From Desulfurobacteriaceae bacterium (lineage in GTDB: Bacteria; Aquificota; Aquificia; Desulfurobacteriales; Desulfurobacteriaceae), in NCBI GenBank assembly GCA_026987115.1, contig JALSNF010000006.1, positions 1-62,304 of the forward strand: a stretch of 62,304 bases of DNA, read 5' to 3'. The translations under genes were made by a program, and so were the position numbers. Shown here piece by piece: positions 8,388-17,234 of the stretch. Under the pieces are notes generated by a model, which was given only the letters and a program-made list of their open reading frames with translations, was not told where the DNA came from and made no database searches. The stretch's first letter is position 1; each line of letters starts with the position of its first letter.

Positions 8388-9829
8388 AAGTCAAAGTTGA
8401 ACTCGTCTTCCCCCTCTTCAAAGGTGAACTCCTCCTCTTCCACCTGCTCCAATTTTGGGGTCTGGGTTTCCCTTTCTTCTTTAACTTCAACCTCCTCTTT
8501 TAGTTTTGGACTCTCCTCTGTGTTTTCAAACCTCGTTAATTCCTTTATGAAGGCAAGTTTAACCGTTCCCGTTGGTCCGTTCCTCTGTTTTGCAATTATT
8601 ATCTCTGCCAGCCCTTCCTCTTCAGGTTCAGGGTTTTTCTTGTACACCTCCGGCCTGTGGATAAACATTACTATGTCTGCGTCCTGCTCAATGCTTCCAG
8701 ATTCCCTTAAGTCTGAAAGTTGAGGTCTCTTGTCTGCTCTGTGTTCAACTTGGCGGGAGAGCTGAGATAGGGCTATTACCGGAACGTTTAGCTCCTTTGC
8801 AAGGGTCTTTAACGAGCGGGAGATTTCAGAAACCTCCTGCTGCCTGCTCTCTGTCCTCCTTATACCTCTCATTAGTTGAAGGTAATCAACTATTATGAGG
8901 TCAAGCCCCTTTTCAGATTTTAACCTCCTTGCTTTTGCCCTCATTTCAAGGATTGATATTCCCGGAGTATCGTCTATGTAAATTGAAGACTGGCTTATCC
9001 TGTCTGCAGATTCAACTACCCTCTTTAGCTCGTCTGGCCTTAGAAAACCGTCCCTTATCTTGTGGAGGGGAATTTCTGAGTCTTGGGATATTAGCCTGGT
9101 TATCAGCTGTTCCTTTGACATCTCAAGGGAGAAGAAGGCTACGGTTTTCCCTTCCTTTAGGCCTACATTGTAAGCGATAGAGAGGGAAAAGGCGGTTTTC
9201 CCCATAGAGGGCCTTGCAGCGAGTATTATTAGGTCTGAAGGCTGAAGCCCTGAAGTCATTTTGTCTATGTCGTAAAACCCGGTAGGCAGTCCCGTTATCG
9301 CCTCGTCCCTCTTCGTTGTCTCTTCAATTTTCTTTATGAGCTCGGGGATTACTTCTCCTACGTGAACGAGGCTGTTTGTTATCCTCTCTTCAGAGAGCGA
9401 AAATACCTGCTTCTCAAGGCTGTCAAGGAGGAGGTCAGGGTCCGGGGTCTCTTCTACCTTTTCGGTTATGAACTTCCCTATTTCAACTATTTTCCTTAAG
9501 AGCGCTTTGTCCTTTACTATTTTGCAGGCAGACTCAAACTTTTCGTGGCTTTCAAGGGCATACTCAACTAAAAGGAGAACTTGCTCTTCTCCTCCCACTT
9601 TTTCTAGTAGGTTTCTCTTTTTAAGCTCGTCAAGGAAGGATATTTCGTTTAGCTGGCTTTCGGTGTAGCCTTCAGCTACAAGGTCCCTTATAAACCTAAA
9701 GAGGGCTTTGTGCTCCTGTTTGAAGAACTCTTCCGGCTTTAAGAGCTCCACTCCCCTGTATATAAAAGAGGGCTGAACTATCATAGTTCCCAGCACTGCG
9801 TATTCTGCTTCTAGGTCGTAGAGCTTCAA
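8384..9829 (-). CDS. dnaB: replicative DNA helicase DnaB
   Basis: 481-residue hexameric helicase with an N-terminal collar domain (about 1-130) and a RecA-like domain. Walker A is ARPSMGKTAFS; Walker B lies at LIIVDYLQLM; the LSQLSRQVE and DLRESGSIEQDADIV segments are diagnostic. The C-terminus is extended by a strongly acidic tail ending in EFNFDF, which resembles the C-terminal tails of single-strand binding partners; this is unusual but its meaning is a guess. The start is TTG at 9829, which overlaps the TGA stop of trpE (TTGA), so translation is probably coupled. Confidence 0.97.
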   Translation of the reverse strand: MKLYDLEAEYAVLGTMIVQPSFIYRGVELLKPEEFFKQEHKALFRFIRDLVAEGYTESQLNEISFLDELKKRNLLEKVGGEEQVLLLVEYALESHEKFESACKIVKDKALLRKIVEIGKFITEKVEETPDPDLLLDSLEKQVFSLSEERITNSLVHVGEVIPELIKKIEETTKRDEAITGLPTGFYDIDKMTSGLQPSDLIILAARPSMGKTAFSLSIAYNVGLKEGKTVAFFSLEMSKEQLITRLISQDSEIPLHKIRDGFLRPDELKRVVESADRISQSSIYIDDTPGISILEMRAKARRLKSEKGLDLIIVDYLQLMRGIRRTESRQQEVSEISRSLKTLAKELNVPVIALSQLSRQVEHRADKRPQLSDLRESGSIEQDADIVMFIHRPEVYKKNPEPEEEGLAEIIIAKQRNGPTGTVKLAFIKELTRFENTEESPKLKEEVEVKEERETQTPKLEQVEEEEFTFEEGEDEFNFDF

Positions 9830-11298
9830 CTTAGGCCCTCCTCTGCAAGCTCAACGGCTTTAAATAGAGCTCTTGCCTTGTTTAGCGTCTCCTTTACCTC
9901 AAGCTCCGGAACAGAGTCGGCAACTATCCCTGCTCCGGCTTGAACGAATACTTTGTTTCTCCTTACTACGGCAGTTCTTATGGCTATTGCGGTGTCCATG
10001 TTTCCGTCAAAGGAGAAGTAGCCTACGGCTCCTGCGTAAACTCCCCTCTCTGACGGTTCCATCTCGTCTATTATCTCCATTGCTCTAACTTTGGGAGCTC
10101 CTGAAACCGTCCCGGCAGGGAAGCAGGCCTTTAAGACGTCAAAGGCGTCCTTATCTTCCCTTAACTTCCCTACCACGTTTGACACTATGTGCATAACGTG
10201 GGAATAACGCTCTATTACCATAAGTTCGTTGACCTTTACGCTTCCTACCTTTGCAACCCTTCCAACGTCGTTCCTTGCAAGGTCAACCAGCATTATGTGT
10301 TCTGCCCTCTCTTTCTCGTCTGAAAGGAGCTCCTTTTCAAGTTTCAAGTCTTCTTCCTTAGTTTTTCCCCTTCTCCTTGTTCCTGCAATGGGTCTAGTTT
10401 CAATTTTCCCCTCCTCAACTCTAACTAAAACTTCAGGTGAGGCGCCTATTATCTGAAAGTCTTGGTAGTCTAAGTAGTACATGTAGGGAGAAGGGTTAAC
10501 GTGTCTTAAAGCTCTGTAAAGGGTTATCGGCTCTCCGTAAAAGGGCTTTTCAAACCTCCTTGAAAGGACTACCTGAATAATGTCTCCGTTCCTTATGTAC
10601 TCTTTAGCCTTCTCTACGGCTTTTATAAACTCATCGTCTTTAAAGTTTACCTGCCACTCTCTTTTAGCTTGAGCCTTTTCTACTTTAAAGTCAACTTCCC
10701 CTCTTAAAGCCTCCTCTATCTCTTCTAACTTTTTAAGGGCCCTTACATATTCTTTTTCAACTTCTCCTTTTTGGCTTAAAACGTAAGCTATTGCCGTTAT
10801 AGTGTTCTTTACATTGTCAAATACTATTAAAGCTTCTGGAAGTGAGAAGAACATGTCGTAGAGGTAAGAGTCCTCTTTCTCCCTGTTAACGCTAACCCTT
10901 GGTTCAAAGAACTTTACTGCGTCGTAGGCCAGGTAGCCAAAAAAGCCCCCCCATATTTTCGGGAGCTCCCTTTGCTTAAGGGGCTTAAATTGAGAGAAAA
11001 TTTCCTTTAAAAGCTCTAGGGGCTCTTTTATCTCTTTAACTTCAATCTCCCCTAACTTGTTTACCTCTCCAAACTTCCCCTTTGACTTAACGCTAACGAG
11101 CCTTCCTATCCCTATAATTGAGAACCTTCCCCACTTCTCCCCTCCCTCAACGCTCTCTAAGAGCATGTTTGCCCCGAGCCTTTTTAGCTTTAAAAATGCC
11201 GAAAGGGGAGTGTTAAGGTCTGAAAGGAAGGTTTTACAAATTGGAATCAGGTTAAAGCCTTTGTCTTTAGCCTCTTTTACCTCTTTTAAGCTTAACAT
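9826..11298 (-). CDS. trpE: anthranilate synthase component I
   Basis: 490-residue chorismate-using enzyme that makes anthranilate with the TrpG amidotransferase, the first step of tryptophan synthesis. The N-terminal domain has the feedback-site style LLES motif (MLLESVEGG). The catalytic core shows the PIAGTRRRGKT, HIMLVDLARND and CFPAGTVSGAPKVRAM blocks. No trpG is visible here; trpC lies separately at 15 kb, so tryptophan genes are scattered. trpE is paired with dnaB in a two-gene unit and is divergent from queA across 62 bases. No leader peptide with Trp codons was seen. Confidence 0.96.
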   Translation of the reverse strand: MLSLKEVKEAKDKGFNLIPICKTFLSDLNTPLSAFLKLKRLGANMLLESVEGGEKWGRFSIIGIGRLVSVKSKGKFGEVNKLGEIEVKEIKEPLELLKEIFSQFKPLKQRELPKIWGGFFGYLAYDAVKFFEPRVSVNREKEDSYLYDMFFSLPEALIVFDNVKNTITAIAYVLSQKGEVEKEYVRALKKLEEIEEALRGEVDFKVEKAQAKREWQVNFKDDEFIKAVEKAKEYIRNGDIIQVVLSRRFEKPFYGEPITLYRALRHVNPSPYMYYLDYQDFQIIGASPEVLVRVEEGKIETRPIAGTRRRGKTKEEDLKLEKELLSDEKERAEHIMLVDLARNDVGRVAKVGSVKVNELMVIERYSHVMHIVSNVVGKLREDKDAFDVLKACFPAGTVSGAPKVRAMEIIDEMEPSERGVYAGAVGYFSFDGNMDTAIAIRTAVVRRNKVFVQAGAGIVADSVPELEVKETLNKARALFKAVELAEEGLS

Positions 11299-11360
11299 TT
11301 CTTCCTCGTCATTTCCCTTTTGAGGGATAAATTTAACACCAAAATTTCAAGGAGAGCCAA

Positions 11361-12392
11361 TTGAAGGTCAGCCTCTTTGACTATTACCTTCCTAAGGAGC
11401 TCATAGCTAAATACCCCAAGGAGCCCAGGGACTCATCAAGGCTTTTGGTCTTAAACAGGAAGACCGGAGAGATTGAACACAAGGTTTTTCGCCAGATATA
11501 CGACTACTTAAAAGAGGGAGACCTTTTAGTGCTCAATGACACTAAAGTTATACCTGCAAGGCTCTTTGGGGAGCTCCAAAGCGGGGCTAAGGTAGAGGTT
11601 CTCCTTATTAGACAGGTTGAGCCCCTTACTTGGGAGGTTATGGCAAGGCCTGCTAGGAAGCTAAAACCGGGAAAGAGGGTTTTTTTTGACAGGGAGCTCT
11701 CGGCAGAGGTCGTTAAGTACTTGGGAGAGGGAAGGAGGCTTCTACGCTTTAAAGTAGAGGGGGAAAACACCTTTATGGAGAAGGTCTATCAGCTTGGCCA
11801 CGTTCCCCTTCCCCCTTACGTTGAAAGGGAAGACACCGAAGAAGACAGGGAGAGATATCAAACGGTTTTCGCCGTTAAAGAGGGGTCGGTTGCCGCTCCA
11901 ACTGCAGGTTTGCACTTTACAAAGGAGCTCCTTTCAAAACTTAAAGAAAAGGGAGTTATAATAAAAAACATAACCCTTCACGTTGGCCCTGGAACTTTTA
12001 AGCCTGTTAAAACGGAAGAGGTGGAAGACCACCAAATGGACTACGAAACTTACCAAATTCCTCAAGAAACTGCTTTAGAAGTAAACAAGGCAAAAGAGGA
12101 AGGAAGGAGAGTTGTAGCAGTAGGGACTACCGTTGTTAGGACCTTAGAGAGCGCGGTAAGTGAAGAGGGGAAAGTAAAGGCCGGAGAGGGAATTACCAAC
12201 CTCTTTATCTACCCAGGCTACAAGTTTAAGGTTGTTGACGCCTTAATTACAAACTTCCACCTTCCCCGCTCAACCCTTTTAATGTTGGTTAGTGCATTTG
12301 CAGGAAGAGAGAGGGTTTTAAATGCTTATAAGGAAGCTGTTAAGCTTGGTTATCGCTTTTACAGTTTCGGCGACGCTATGTTTATCTACTAA
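11361..12392 (+). CDS. queA: S-adenosylmethionine:tRNA ribosyltransferase-isomerase
   Basis: 343-residue enzyme that moves the ribosyl part of S-adenosylmethionine to 7-aminomethyl-7-deazaguanine in tRNA, giving epoxyqueuosine. The N-terminus DYYLPKELIAKYP, the central SVAAPTAGLHFT block and the C-terminal NFHLPRSTLLMLVSAF block are diagnostic and the length is normal. The start is TTG at 11361 after AAGGAG. The window also holds tgt, the preceding step of queuosine synthesis, at 59.8 kb. Its last 71 bases overlap the next gene in another frame. Confidence 0.97.
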   Translation: MKVSLFDYYLPKELIAKYPKEPRDSSRLLVLNRKTGEIEHKVFRQIYDYLKEGDLLVLNDTKVIPARLFGELQSGAKVEVLLIRQVEPLTWEVMARPARKLKPGKRVFFDRELSAEVVKYLGEGRRLLRFKVEGENTFMEKVYQLGHVPLPPYVEREDTEEDRERYQTVFAVKEGSVAAPTAGLHFTKELLSKLKEKGVIIKNITLHVGPGTFKPVKTEEVEDHQMDYETYQIPQETALEVNKAKEEGRRVVAVGTTVVRTLESAVSEEGKVKAGEGITNLFIYPGYKFKVVDALITNFHLPRSTLLMLVSAFAGRERVLNAYKEAVKLGYRFYSFGDAMFIY

Positions 12393-13209
12393 AGCTCAGA
12401 GCTACAAGCCCGTTTTAGTTATAGCGAAAAAGCCTTCAGACTACGACTTTGACGGTGAAGAGCTAAAGTTCTCCCTCTACTGGACCATATTCCACGTTGC
12501 AGATTCCCTCTCAAGGGTAAAGAGGGTCTCTCCCAACGAGCTTAAGTTCTGGGGAGAGGTCTCCACTGCCGGTATAGCCTCTTGGTTTTCAAAGATTAAA
12601 GACCAAGGCTACTCTATTTGGAACGAGAAGTTGAAGGTTCCAGAGAAGACTTACTTAAGGCAAGATGAAGGCCACTACAAAAGAATAAAAATTTACACCT
12701 ACGACCTTAAAAAGAGAGTAGTTATCTACGAAAAAGTACACCCAAAAACTGGAAAAAAGCAGGTAAAGTACGTAAAGATACCTTTTGTTCCCTTTGAGGA
12801 CATAGTAAGCTCAGTCTATTTCTTTAGACGCTACGGCATCTTTAAGGTAGGTAAAGAGACAGTCTTCCCCCTCTTTGCGGGAGGGAAGTTCCAAAACGTT
12901 TCCTTTAAAGTGGTTTCAAGGGAAAAGGTAGATACCCTCTTTGGGAAGATAGACGCCTACAAGGTTATTCCCTCAAACAACCTATCGCCGGAGGGGGCTT
13001 TTAAAAGGAAAGGCAAGGTTATCTTCTGGTTCAGTGCAGATAAGAGACACCTTCCTATAAAGGTGGTTGCAGAGGTTGCAGTTGGCAGCGTAAGTGCGGT
13101 TCTCGTTGATGCAAAGGGGAAAGGCTTTGACCTTAGAAAGGACTACAAAAAGAGAAAAGAGAAGAGCTTTTTAGAGAGAATTTTAAATGGAGAGATAGGA
13201 GGGGATTAA
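12322..13209 (+). CDS. exported DUF3108 family protein
   Basis: 295 residues. A cleavable signal peptide covers about residues 1-25 (MLIRKLLSLVIAF, then TKAQS). The rest is a beta-rich domain with SLYWTIFHVADS, FPLFAGGKFQNVSF, IDAYKVIP and a ...FWFSADKRHLPIKV block; this order matches DUF3108 periplasmic proteins. Biochemical role is unknown. The ATG at 12322 lies 71 bases inside queA, in another frame, so the signal peptide is encoded within the queA 3' end; a later start would lose the signal peptide. The stop overlaps the NUDIX start (TAATG). Confidence 0.75.
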   Translation: MLIRKLLSLVIAFTVSATLCLSTKAQSYKPVLVIAKKPSDYDFDGEELKFSLYWTIFHVADSLSRVKRVSPNELKFWGEVSTAGIASWFSKIKDQGYSIWNEKLKVPEKTYLRQDEGHYKRIKIYTYDLKKRVVIYEKVHPKTGKKQVKYVKIPFVPFEDIVSSVYFFRRYGIFKVGKETVFPLFAGGKFQNVSFKVVSREKVDTLFGKIDAYKVIPSNNLSPEGAFKRKGKVIFWFSADKRHLPIKVVAEVAVGSVSAVLVDAKGKGFDLRKDYKKRKEKSFLERILNGEIGGD

Positions 13210-13649
13210 TGGCCTTTAAACCTGAAACTCCTTACTTGGCAGTTGACGGCATAGTTAACCTTCAAGGGGACGATGGTAAGTTCTTGGGAATAGTTCTTAT
13301 TGAGAGGAAATATCCCCCTTTGGGCCTTGCCCTTCCCGGCGGGTTTGTTGAGGTTGGAGAGAGCGTTGAAAGGGCAGTTTTAAGGGAGATGGAGGAGGAG
13401 ATAAACCTAAAAGTTGTAGCTTTAAGGCAGTTTAAGGTTTACTCCTCTCCAGGTAGAGACCCGAGGTTTCACGTTGCTTCTGTTGTCTTTGAGTGCGTTG
13501 CAAGGGGTGAGCCTAAAGGTAGAGACGACGCAAAGGTGGCTAAGCTCTTTGGTTATGACGAAATTCCCTTAAAAAAGCTCGTTTTTGACCATAAAACAAT
13601 CCTCTCTGACTACCTGAAAGACCCTGAGGCAGTGTTCAGGAAGCTTTAG
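13209..13649 (+). CDS. NUDIX hydrolase, ADP-ribose pyrophosphatase-like
   Basis: 146-residue NUDIX enzyme. The NUDIX box is complete: GGFVEVGESVERAVLREM then EEE, fitting G-x5-E-x7-R-E-x2-E-E. The family hydrolyses nucleoside diphosphates linked to other groups. The sequence after the box (RFHVASVVFECVARGEP) is like the small ADP-ribose or dNTP clean-up NUDIX enzymes, but the substrate cannot be told from sequence. The ATG overlaps the stop of the DUF3108 gene and the gene is followed nine bases later by glmU, so it is part of the queA-trpC operon. Confidence 0.88.
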   Translation: MAFKPETPYLAVDGIVNLQGDDGKFLGIVLIERKYPPLGLALPGGFVEVGESVERAVLREMEEEINLKVVALRQFKVYSSPGRDPRFHVASVVFECVARGEPKGRDDAKVAKLFGYDEIPLKKLVFDHKTILSDYLKDPEAVFRKL

Positions 13650-13658
13650 GAGGTAGAG

Positions 13659-15083
13659 GTGGCTTTTAGAGCTCTCGTTTTAGCTGCGGGGAAGGGAACA
13701 AGGTTTAGGTCGGAGCTCCCAAAAGTCCTCCACCGGATTTTAGGAAAGCCTATGCTGTGGTATGTTATTAACTCGGCTTTAAAGGCAGGAGCTCAAGAAG
13801 TCGTAGTTGTTGTAGGCCACAAAAGAGAGTTGGTTGAGTCCTTCTTAAGGGAAGAGTTCCCTTTTGTTAAGGTTGCCTATCAAAAAGAGCAGCTTGGAAC
13901 GGGCCACGCCGTTTTGGTAAGTAGGGAGCTCTTTAAGGGGTATAGTGGAAAAGTAGTTGTTTTAAACGGGGACATGCCCCTAATAGAGCCAAGCTCCGTG
14001 AAAGCAGTTGCCGAGGCTGAAGGAGATATGGCAGTTTTAACCGCTCAGGCTCAAGACCCTACTGGATACGGTAGGGTTATAAGAGAGGGGGAAGAGCTCT
14101 TATACATAGTTGAAGAGAAGGACGCTTCGGAAAAAGAGAAGGCCGTAAAGGAGGTTAACGCTGGAGTTTACTCCTTTAACTCTGAAAAGCTCTTTAGCCT
14201 TTTGGAAAGGTTAGGAAACGACAACGCCCAAGGAGAGTATTACCTTCCTGACCTTGTTAAGCTCTTTAAGGAAGAAGGGCTTAAGGTAGTTGCAGTTAAA
14301 TCTAATGACTTTGCGAGCGTAATGGGAGTAAACAACAGGTACGAGCTTTCGGTTGCTGAAGACTTAATGAGAGACAGGATAGTTAGGGAGCTCCAGCTTA
14401 ACGGGATAACCATTCATAATCCTAAATCTGTTTACATTGAGCCTGAAGTTAAAATAGGCCGAGATACAGAGATATTCGGCCCTGCATACATAAAAGGGAA
14501 AACGGTTATAGGCGAAAGGTGTTTTATAGGTCCCTACTGTGAGATTAGAGATAGTGAAATAAAGGACGGAGCCAGAGTTGAGAGTTATACCTGGATGGAA
14601 GGAGCTTTAATAGGTGAGGGAGCTTCCGTTGGTCCCTTTGCAAAGTTGAGGAAGGGAACCGTTTTAAAGGAGAAAGCGAAAATCGGCACTTTTGTAGAGA
14701 CGAAAAACGCTCTAATTGAAGAAGGAGCAAAGGCAAACCACCTAACTTACCTTGGGGACTGTAAAGTTGGGAAAAATACCAACGTTGGAGCGGGAACCAT
14801 AACTTGCAACTACGACGGGTTTAACAAGTGGTTTACCGAAATTGGAGATAACGTTTTCGTTGGGAGCTCCACCCTCTTTATAGCTCCGGTTAAAGTAGGA
14901 AGCGGCTCTATAACCGCTGCAGGCTCTGTTATAACTTCAGACGTTCCCGAAAACACCTTGGCCGTAGCAAGGAGCAGGCAGGTTAACTATGTGGGAAAGG
15001 CTGAGAGAGTAAGGGAAAAGGCAAGGAGGAAGGGACTTGAACATACTAGAAAAGATAGTAGAACACAAGAAAAGGGAAGTTGA
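13659..15083 (+). CDS. glmU: bifunctional GlcN-1-P acetyltransferase / GlcNAc-1-P uridylyltransferase
   Basis: 474-residue two-domain enzyme that makes UDP-GlcNAc for peptidoglycan and lipopolysaccharide. The N-terminal pyrophosphorylase domain has LAAGKGTRFRSELPKVLH and the QLGTGHAV and NGDMPLI blocks. The C-terminal left-handed beta helix has repeated hexapeptides from about residue 245, and the acetyltransferase site with NHLTYLGDCKVG and NVGAGTITCNYDG. The start is GTG at 13659 after AGGAGG. The basic tail KARRKGLEHTRKDS is encoded within a 47-base overlap with trpC. Confidence 0.97.
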   Translation: MAFRALVLAAGKGTRFRSELPKVLHRILGKPMLWYVINSALKAGAQEVVVVVGHKRELVESFLREEFPFVKVAYQKEQLGTGHAVLVSRELFKGYSGKVVVLNGDMPLIEPSSVKAVAEAEGDMAVLTAQAQDPTGYGRVIREGEELLYIVEEKDASEKEKAVKEVNAGVYSFNSEKLFSLLERLGNDNAQGEYYLPDLVKLFKEEGLKVVAVKSNDFASVMGVNNRYELSVAEDLMRDRIVRELQLNGITIHNPKSVYIEPEVKIGRDTEIFGPAYIKGKTVIGERCFIGPYCEIRDSEIKDGARVESYTWMEGALIGEGASVGPFAKLRKGTVLKEKAKIGTFVETKNALIEEGAKANHLTYLGDCKVGKNTNVGAGTITCNYDGFNKWFTEIGDNVFVGSSTLFIAPVKVGSGSITAAGSVITSDVPENTLAVARSRQVNYVGKAERVREKARRKGLEHTRKDSRTQEKGS

Positions 15084-15813
15084 AGAGAAAAAGAAAGAGT
15101 TTAACCTTTCCCTTTTGAGGGAAGAGGCAGAGAGGCTTAAAACTCCCTACGACTTTAAAGGGGCGATTTCGGCAGATGGGATAAGCATAATTGCAGAGGT
15201 GAAAAAAGCCTCCCCTTCAAAGGGAGTCATAAAAGAAGACTTTGACCCGGTGGAAATTGCCTTAGCTTACGAAAAGGGAGGAGCTAAGGCTATATCTGTT
15301 TTAACCGATAGAGAGTTCTTTAAAGGCTCTCCCTTTTACTTAAGACAGGTGGCAGAGGCGGTTAAACTTCCCGTTTTAAGGAAGGACTTTATAATAGACG
15401 AGTTTCAAATATACGGCGCAAAAGTTTTAGGGGCTTCTTCTTACCTTTTAATAGTTTCAATACTCTCAGACTCTCAACTTTTAGACTTTATAGAGCTTGG
15501 AAGGGAGCTTGGAATGGAGCCCCTTGTTGAAGTCCACTCTGAAGACGAAGCAGAGAGGGCTTTAAGGGCAGGAGCTCAGATAATAGGCGTTAACAACAGA
15601 GACCTAAAAACCTTTAGAGTCTCCCTTTCTACAACCCTAAAACTCCTTCCGATAATAAAGGGAGAAGGAAGGCTCCTTGTATCTGAGAGCGGTATAAAGG
15701 GGAGAGAGGAAATTTGGGAGCTCCACAGTAAAGGAGTTGACGGCTTTTTGGTTGGGGAGACTTTAATGAGGGCAGAAAAACCGGAGGAGGTTTTAAAGTC
15801 TTGGCTTTCCTAA
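15037..15813 (+). CDS. trpC: indole-3-glycerol phosphate synthase
   Basis: 258-residue TIM-barrel enzyme that closes the indole ring in tryptophan synthesis. Diagnostic blocks are AEVKKASPSKG (catalytic Lys), VLRKDFIID, GANN-type GVNNRDLKTF and LVSESGI. The start is TTG at 15037, preceded by AAGGAGGAAGGGAC, and lies 47 bases inside glmU in another frame. The TTG is favoured because MNILEKIVEHKKREVEE matches the family N-terminus. It is separated from trpE by 4 kb and three unrelated genes. Confidence 0.96.
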   Translation: MNILEKIVEHKKREVEEKKKEFNLSLLREEAERLKTPYDFKGAISADGISIIAEVKKASPSKGVIKEDFDPVEIALAYEKGGAKAISVLTDREFFKGSPFYLRQVAEAVKLPVLRKDFIIDEFQIYGAKVLGASSYLLIVSILSDSQLLDFIELGRELGMEPLVEVHSEDEAERALRAGAQIIGVNNRDLKTFRVSLSTTLKLLPIIKGEGRLLVSESGIKGREEIWELHSKGVDGFLVGETLMRAEKPEEVLKSWLS

Positions 15814-16412
15814 GGCTACTTCTCTTACTTTTCATTTTCTTTACTTATCCCTCTTACGCTCAGTGGTACATACTCCTTCCAAAGGGGAAAAGGCCTCCCC
15901 AGAAAAAAGGAGCTCCTATCCCCTCCTTGAAAAAGAAAATATCCCCAAAACCCTACACCGTTGAAGTTCCAAAAGTTATAGCTCCAAGGTTTGCCCTATA
16001 TACGCCCTCTTTAAAGGAGATAACTAAAGAGGACCTTTTAGGAAAACCTCTCGTAATACTCTTTGTTAAGGACCTTTTTGAACCAAAAGTTGAAGAGCTT
16101 GCAGAAGGCTTTGAGAGGTTAAGTTCAAAAGAGAAAGTAAACTTTATCGTAATTTCTATAAACGATGCCGACTTTATATCTGCTAAAGAGTTTAAAAATC
16201 TTTTAGGACTTAAAAAGGTTCTCGTAAGTGCAGACAGCTATACTTTCCTTCAGTTTAAAAAGAATTTGAAAGACTTAAACCCACCTTCCCTTGTTATTGT
16301 TGACGAATACGGTTTTATAAGGTACTTCTCTCCTGAGATATCCTCATCTTCCACAAAGACCTTAAAGGAGCTCTCCCAGATACTAAGAACTTTAAAGGGA
16401 AAGGCCAGCTAA
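15801..16412 (+). CDS. exported thioredoxin-fold protein without CXXC
   Basis: 203 residues with a signal peptide (about 1-20, ending SYAQ), a proline- and lysine-rich linker to about residue 50, then a domain with LGKPLVILFVKDLFEP and LVIVDEYGFIRYFSP. The latter matches the beta strand and turn order of AhpC/TlpA-type thioredoxin folds, but no CXXC or catalytic Cys is present, so thiol-redox activity is not expected. The start TTG at 15801 overlaps the trpC stop by 13 bases and has GGAGGAGG ten bases upstream. It is the last gene of the run. Function is unknown. Confidence 0.65.
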   Translation: MAFLRLLLLLFIFFTYPSYAQWYILLPKGKRPPQKKGAPIPSLKKKISPKPYTVEVPKVIAPRFALYTPSLKEITKEDLLGKPLVILFVKDLFEPKVEELAEGFERLSSKEKVNFIVISINDADFISAKEFKNLLGLKKVLVSADSYTFLQFKKNLKDLNPPSLVIVDEYGFIRYFSPEISSSSTKTLKELSQILRTLKGKAS

Positions 16413-16423
16413 AAGAAGCCAGC

Positions 16424-16612
16424 CTATATAGCTTTCTGAACCTTACCTGCCTTTAAACACTTTGTGCATACCCAAATTCTCTTTTTCTCTCCGTTTACTA
16501 TTGCTTTAACCTTCTGAAGGTTTGCCCTTTGCTTTTTGCTCGTTACTCTGTGTGAGTGGCTGACCTTGTTTATGAAAATGGTTGTCTTACCGCATATAGC
16601 ACACTTTGCCAT
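16424..16612 (-). CDS. rpmB: 50S ribosomal protein L28
   Basis: 62-residue ribosomal protein. It has CAICGK at the N-terminus and CTKC near the C-terminus, the four cysteines of the zinc-binding form of L28, and the basic HSHRVTSKKQRANLQKV segment that contacts 23S rRNA. The start ATG is preceded by GGAGGTAG. It stands alone on the minus strand between the end of the trpC operon and the divergent DUF2062 gene. Confidence 0.97.
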   Translation of the reverse strand: MAKCAICGKTTIFINKVSHSHRVTSKKQRANLQKVKAIVNGEKKRIWVCTKCLKAGKVQKAI

Positions 16613-16678
16613 ATCTACCTCCTACCTTAAAAGTGCAGGAGCAAATTTAACACCCTTTCCCTTTTCTTTCAACAGCTC

Positions 16679-16707
16679 TTGATTTTACCTGTTGAATAAA
16701 ATAACAT
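16679..16707 (+). promoter_or_regulatory. sigma-70-like promoter for the DUF2062 gene
   Basis: TTGATT at 16679-16684 and TAACAT at 16702-16707 are 17 bases apart. Transcription would start near 16713, only about six bases before the ATG at 16719. This fits the absence of a ribosome-binding site there. Predicted from pattern only. Confidence 0.45.
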
Positions 16708-16718
16708 TAAACTTTACT

Positions 16719-17234
16719 ATGGGAAAAAAAATTAAAGAGCTCTTTTCCTTTAGGTTTTACATTAAGAAGCTCTTAGAGCTAAGGGATAAACCGGAGGAAA
16801 CGGCAAGGGGGCTTGCCCTCGGGGTTTTTATAGGCTTCCTTCCTATAAACGGCTTTCAGGTATTGGTTGCCGTAAGTATTGCGGCCTTAACGAGGGTAAG
16901 TAAAGTTGCAGCTGCAATAGGAACCCACGTAACAAACCCTTGGACTACCATTCCAATTCTTATACTTGACTACTATGTTGGCTGTCTCCTTCTAGGAAGG
17001 AAGGCCTGTATTCCCCACGTTGACTTTTCCTCTTTCTCCTCAATTCTTAACTCTGGTAAAGAGATAATAGTTCCAATGTTTGTAGGAGGAGTTTTTCTTG
17101 GTTCAATCTTCTCCCTTATCTCCTATTTTGGACTTAAAAAACTTTTAAGCAAGAAGGTAGAGAATCTTAAAAGGTATGTTGGCAAAACGAAAAAGGAGGG
17201 AGCTCTCTACAGAGGGGATGGAGAGATTAGTTGA
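16719..17234 (+). CDS. DUF2062 membrane protein
   Basis: 171 residues from ATG at 16719; a TTG at 16692 would add nine residues but would lie over the likely -10 element. The body has LALGVFIGFLPINGFQVL and GTHVTNPWTTIPILI, the conserved DUF2062 core, with about three membrane helices. Family proteins are small inner-membrane proteins of unknown function, sometimes found with glycosyltransferases. The C-terminus is basic. It overlaps the AGOG gene by 59 bases if that gene starts at 17176, or 17 bases if it starts at 17218. Confidence 0.8.
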   Translation: MGKKIKELFSFRFYIKKLLELRDKPEETARGLALGVFIGFLPINGFQVLVAVSIAALTRVSKVAAAIGTHVTNPWTTIPILILDYYVGCLLLGRKACIPHVDFSSFSSILNSGKEIIVPMFVGGVFLGSIFSLISYFGLKKLLSKKVENLKRYVGKTKKEGALYRGDGEIS

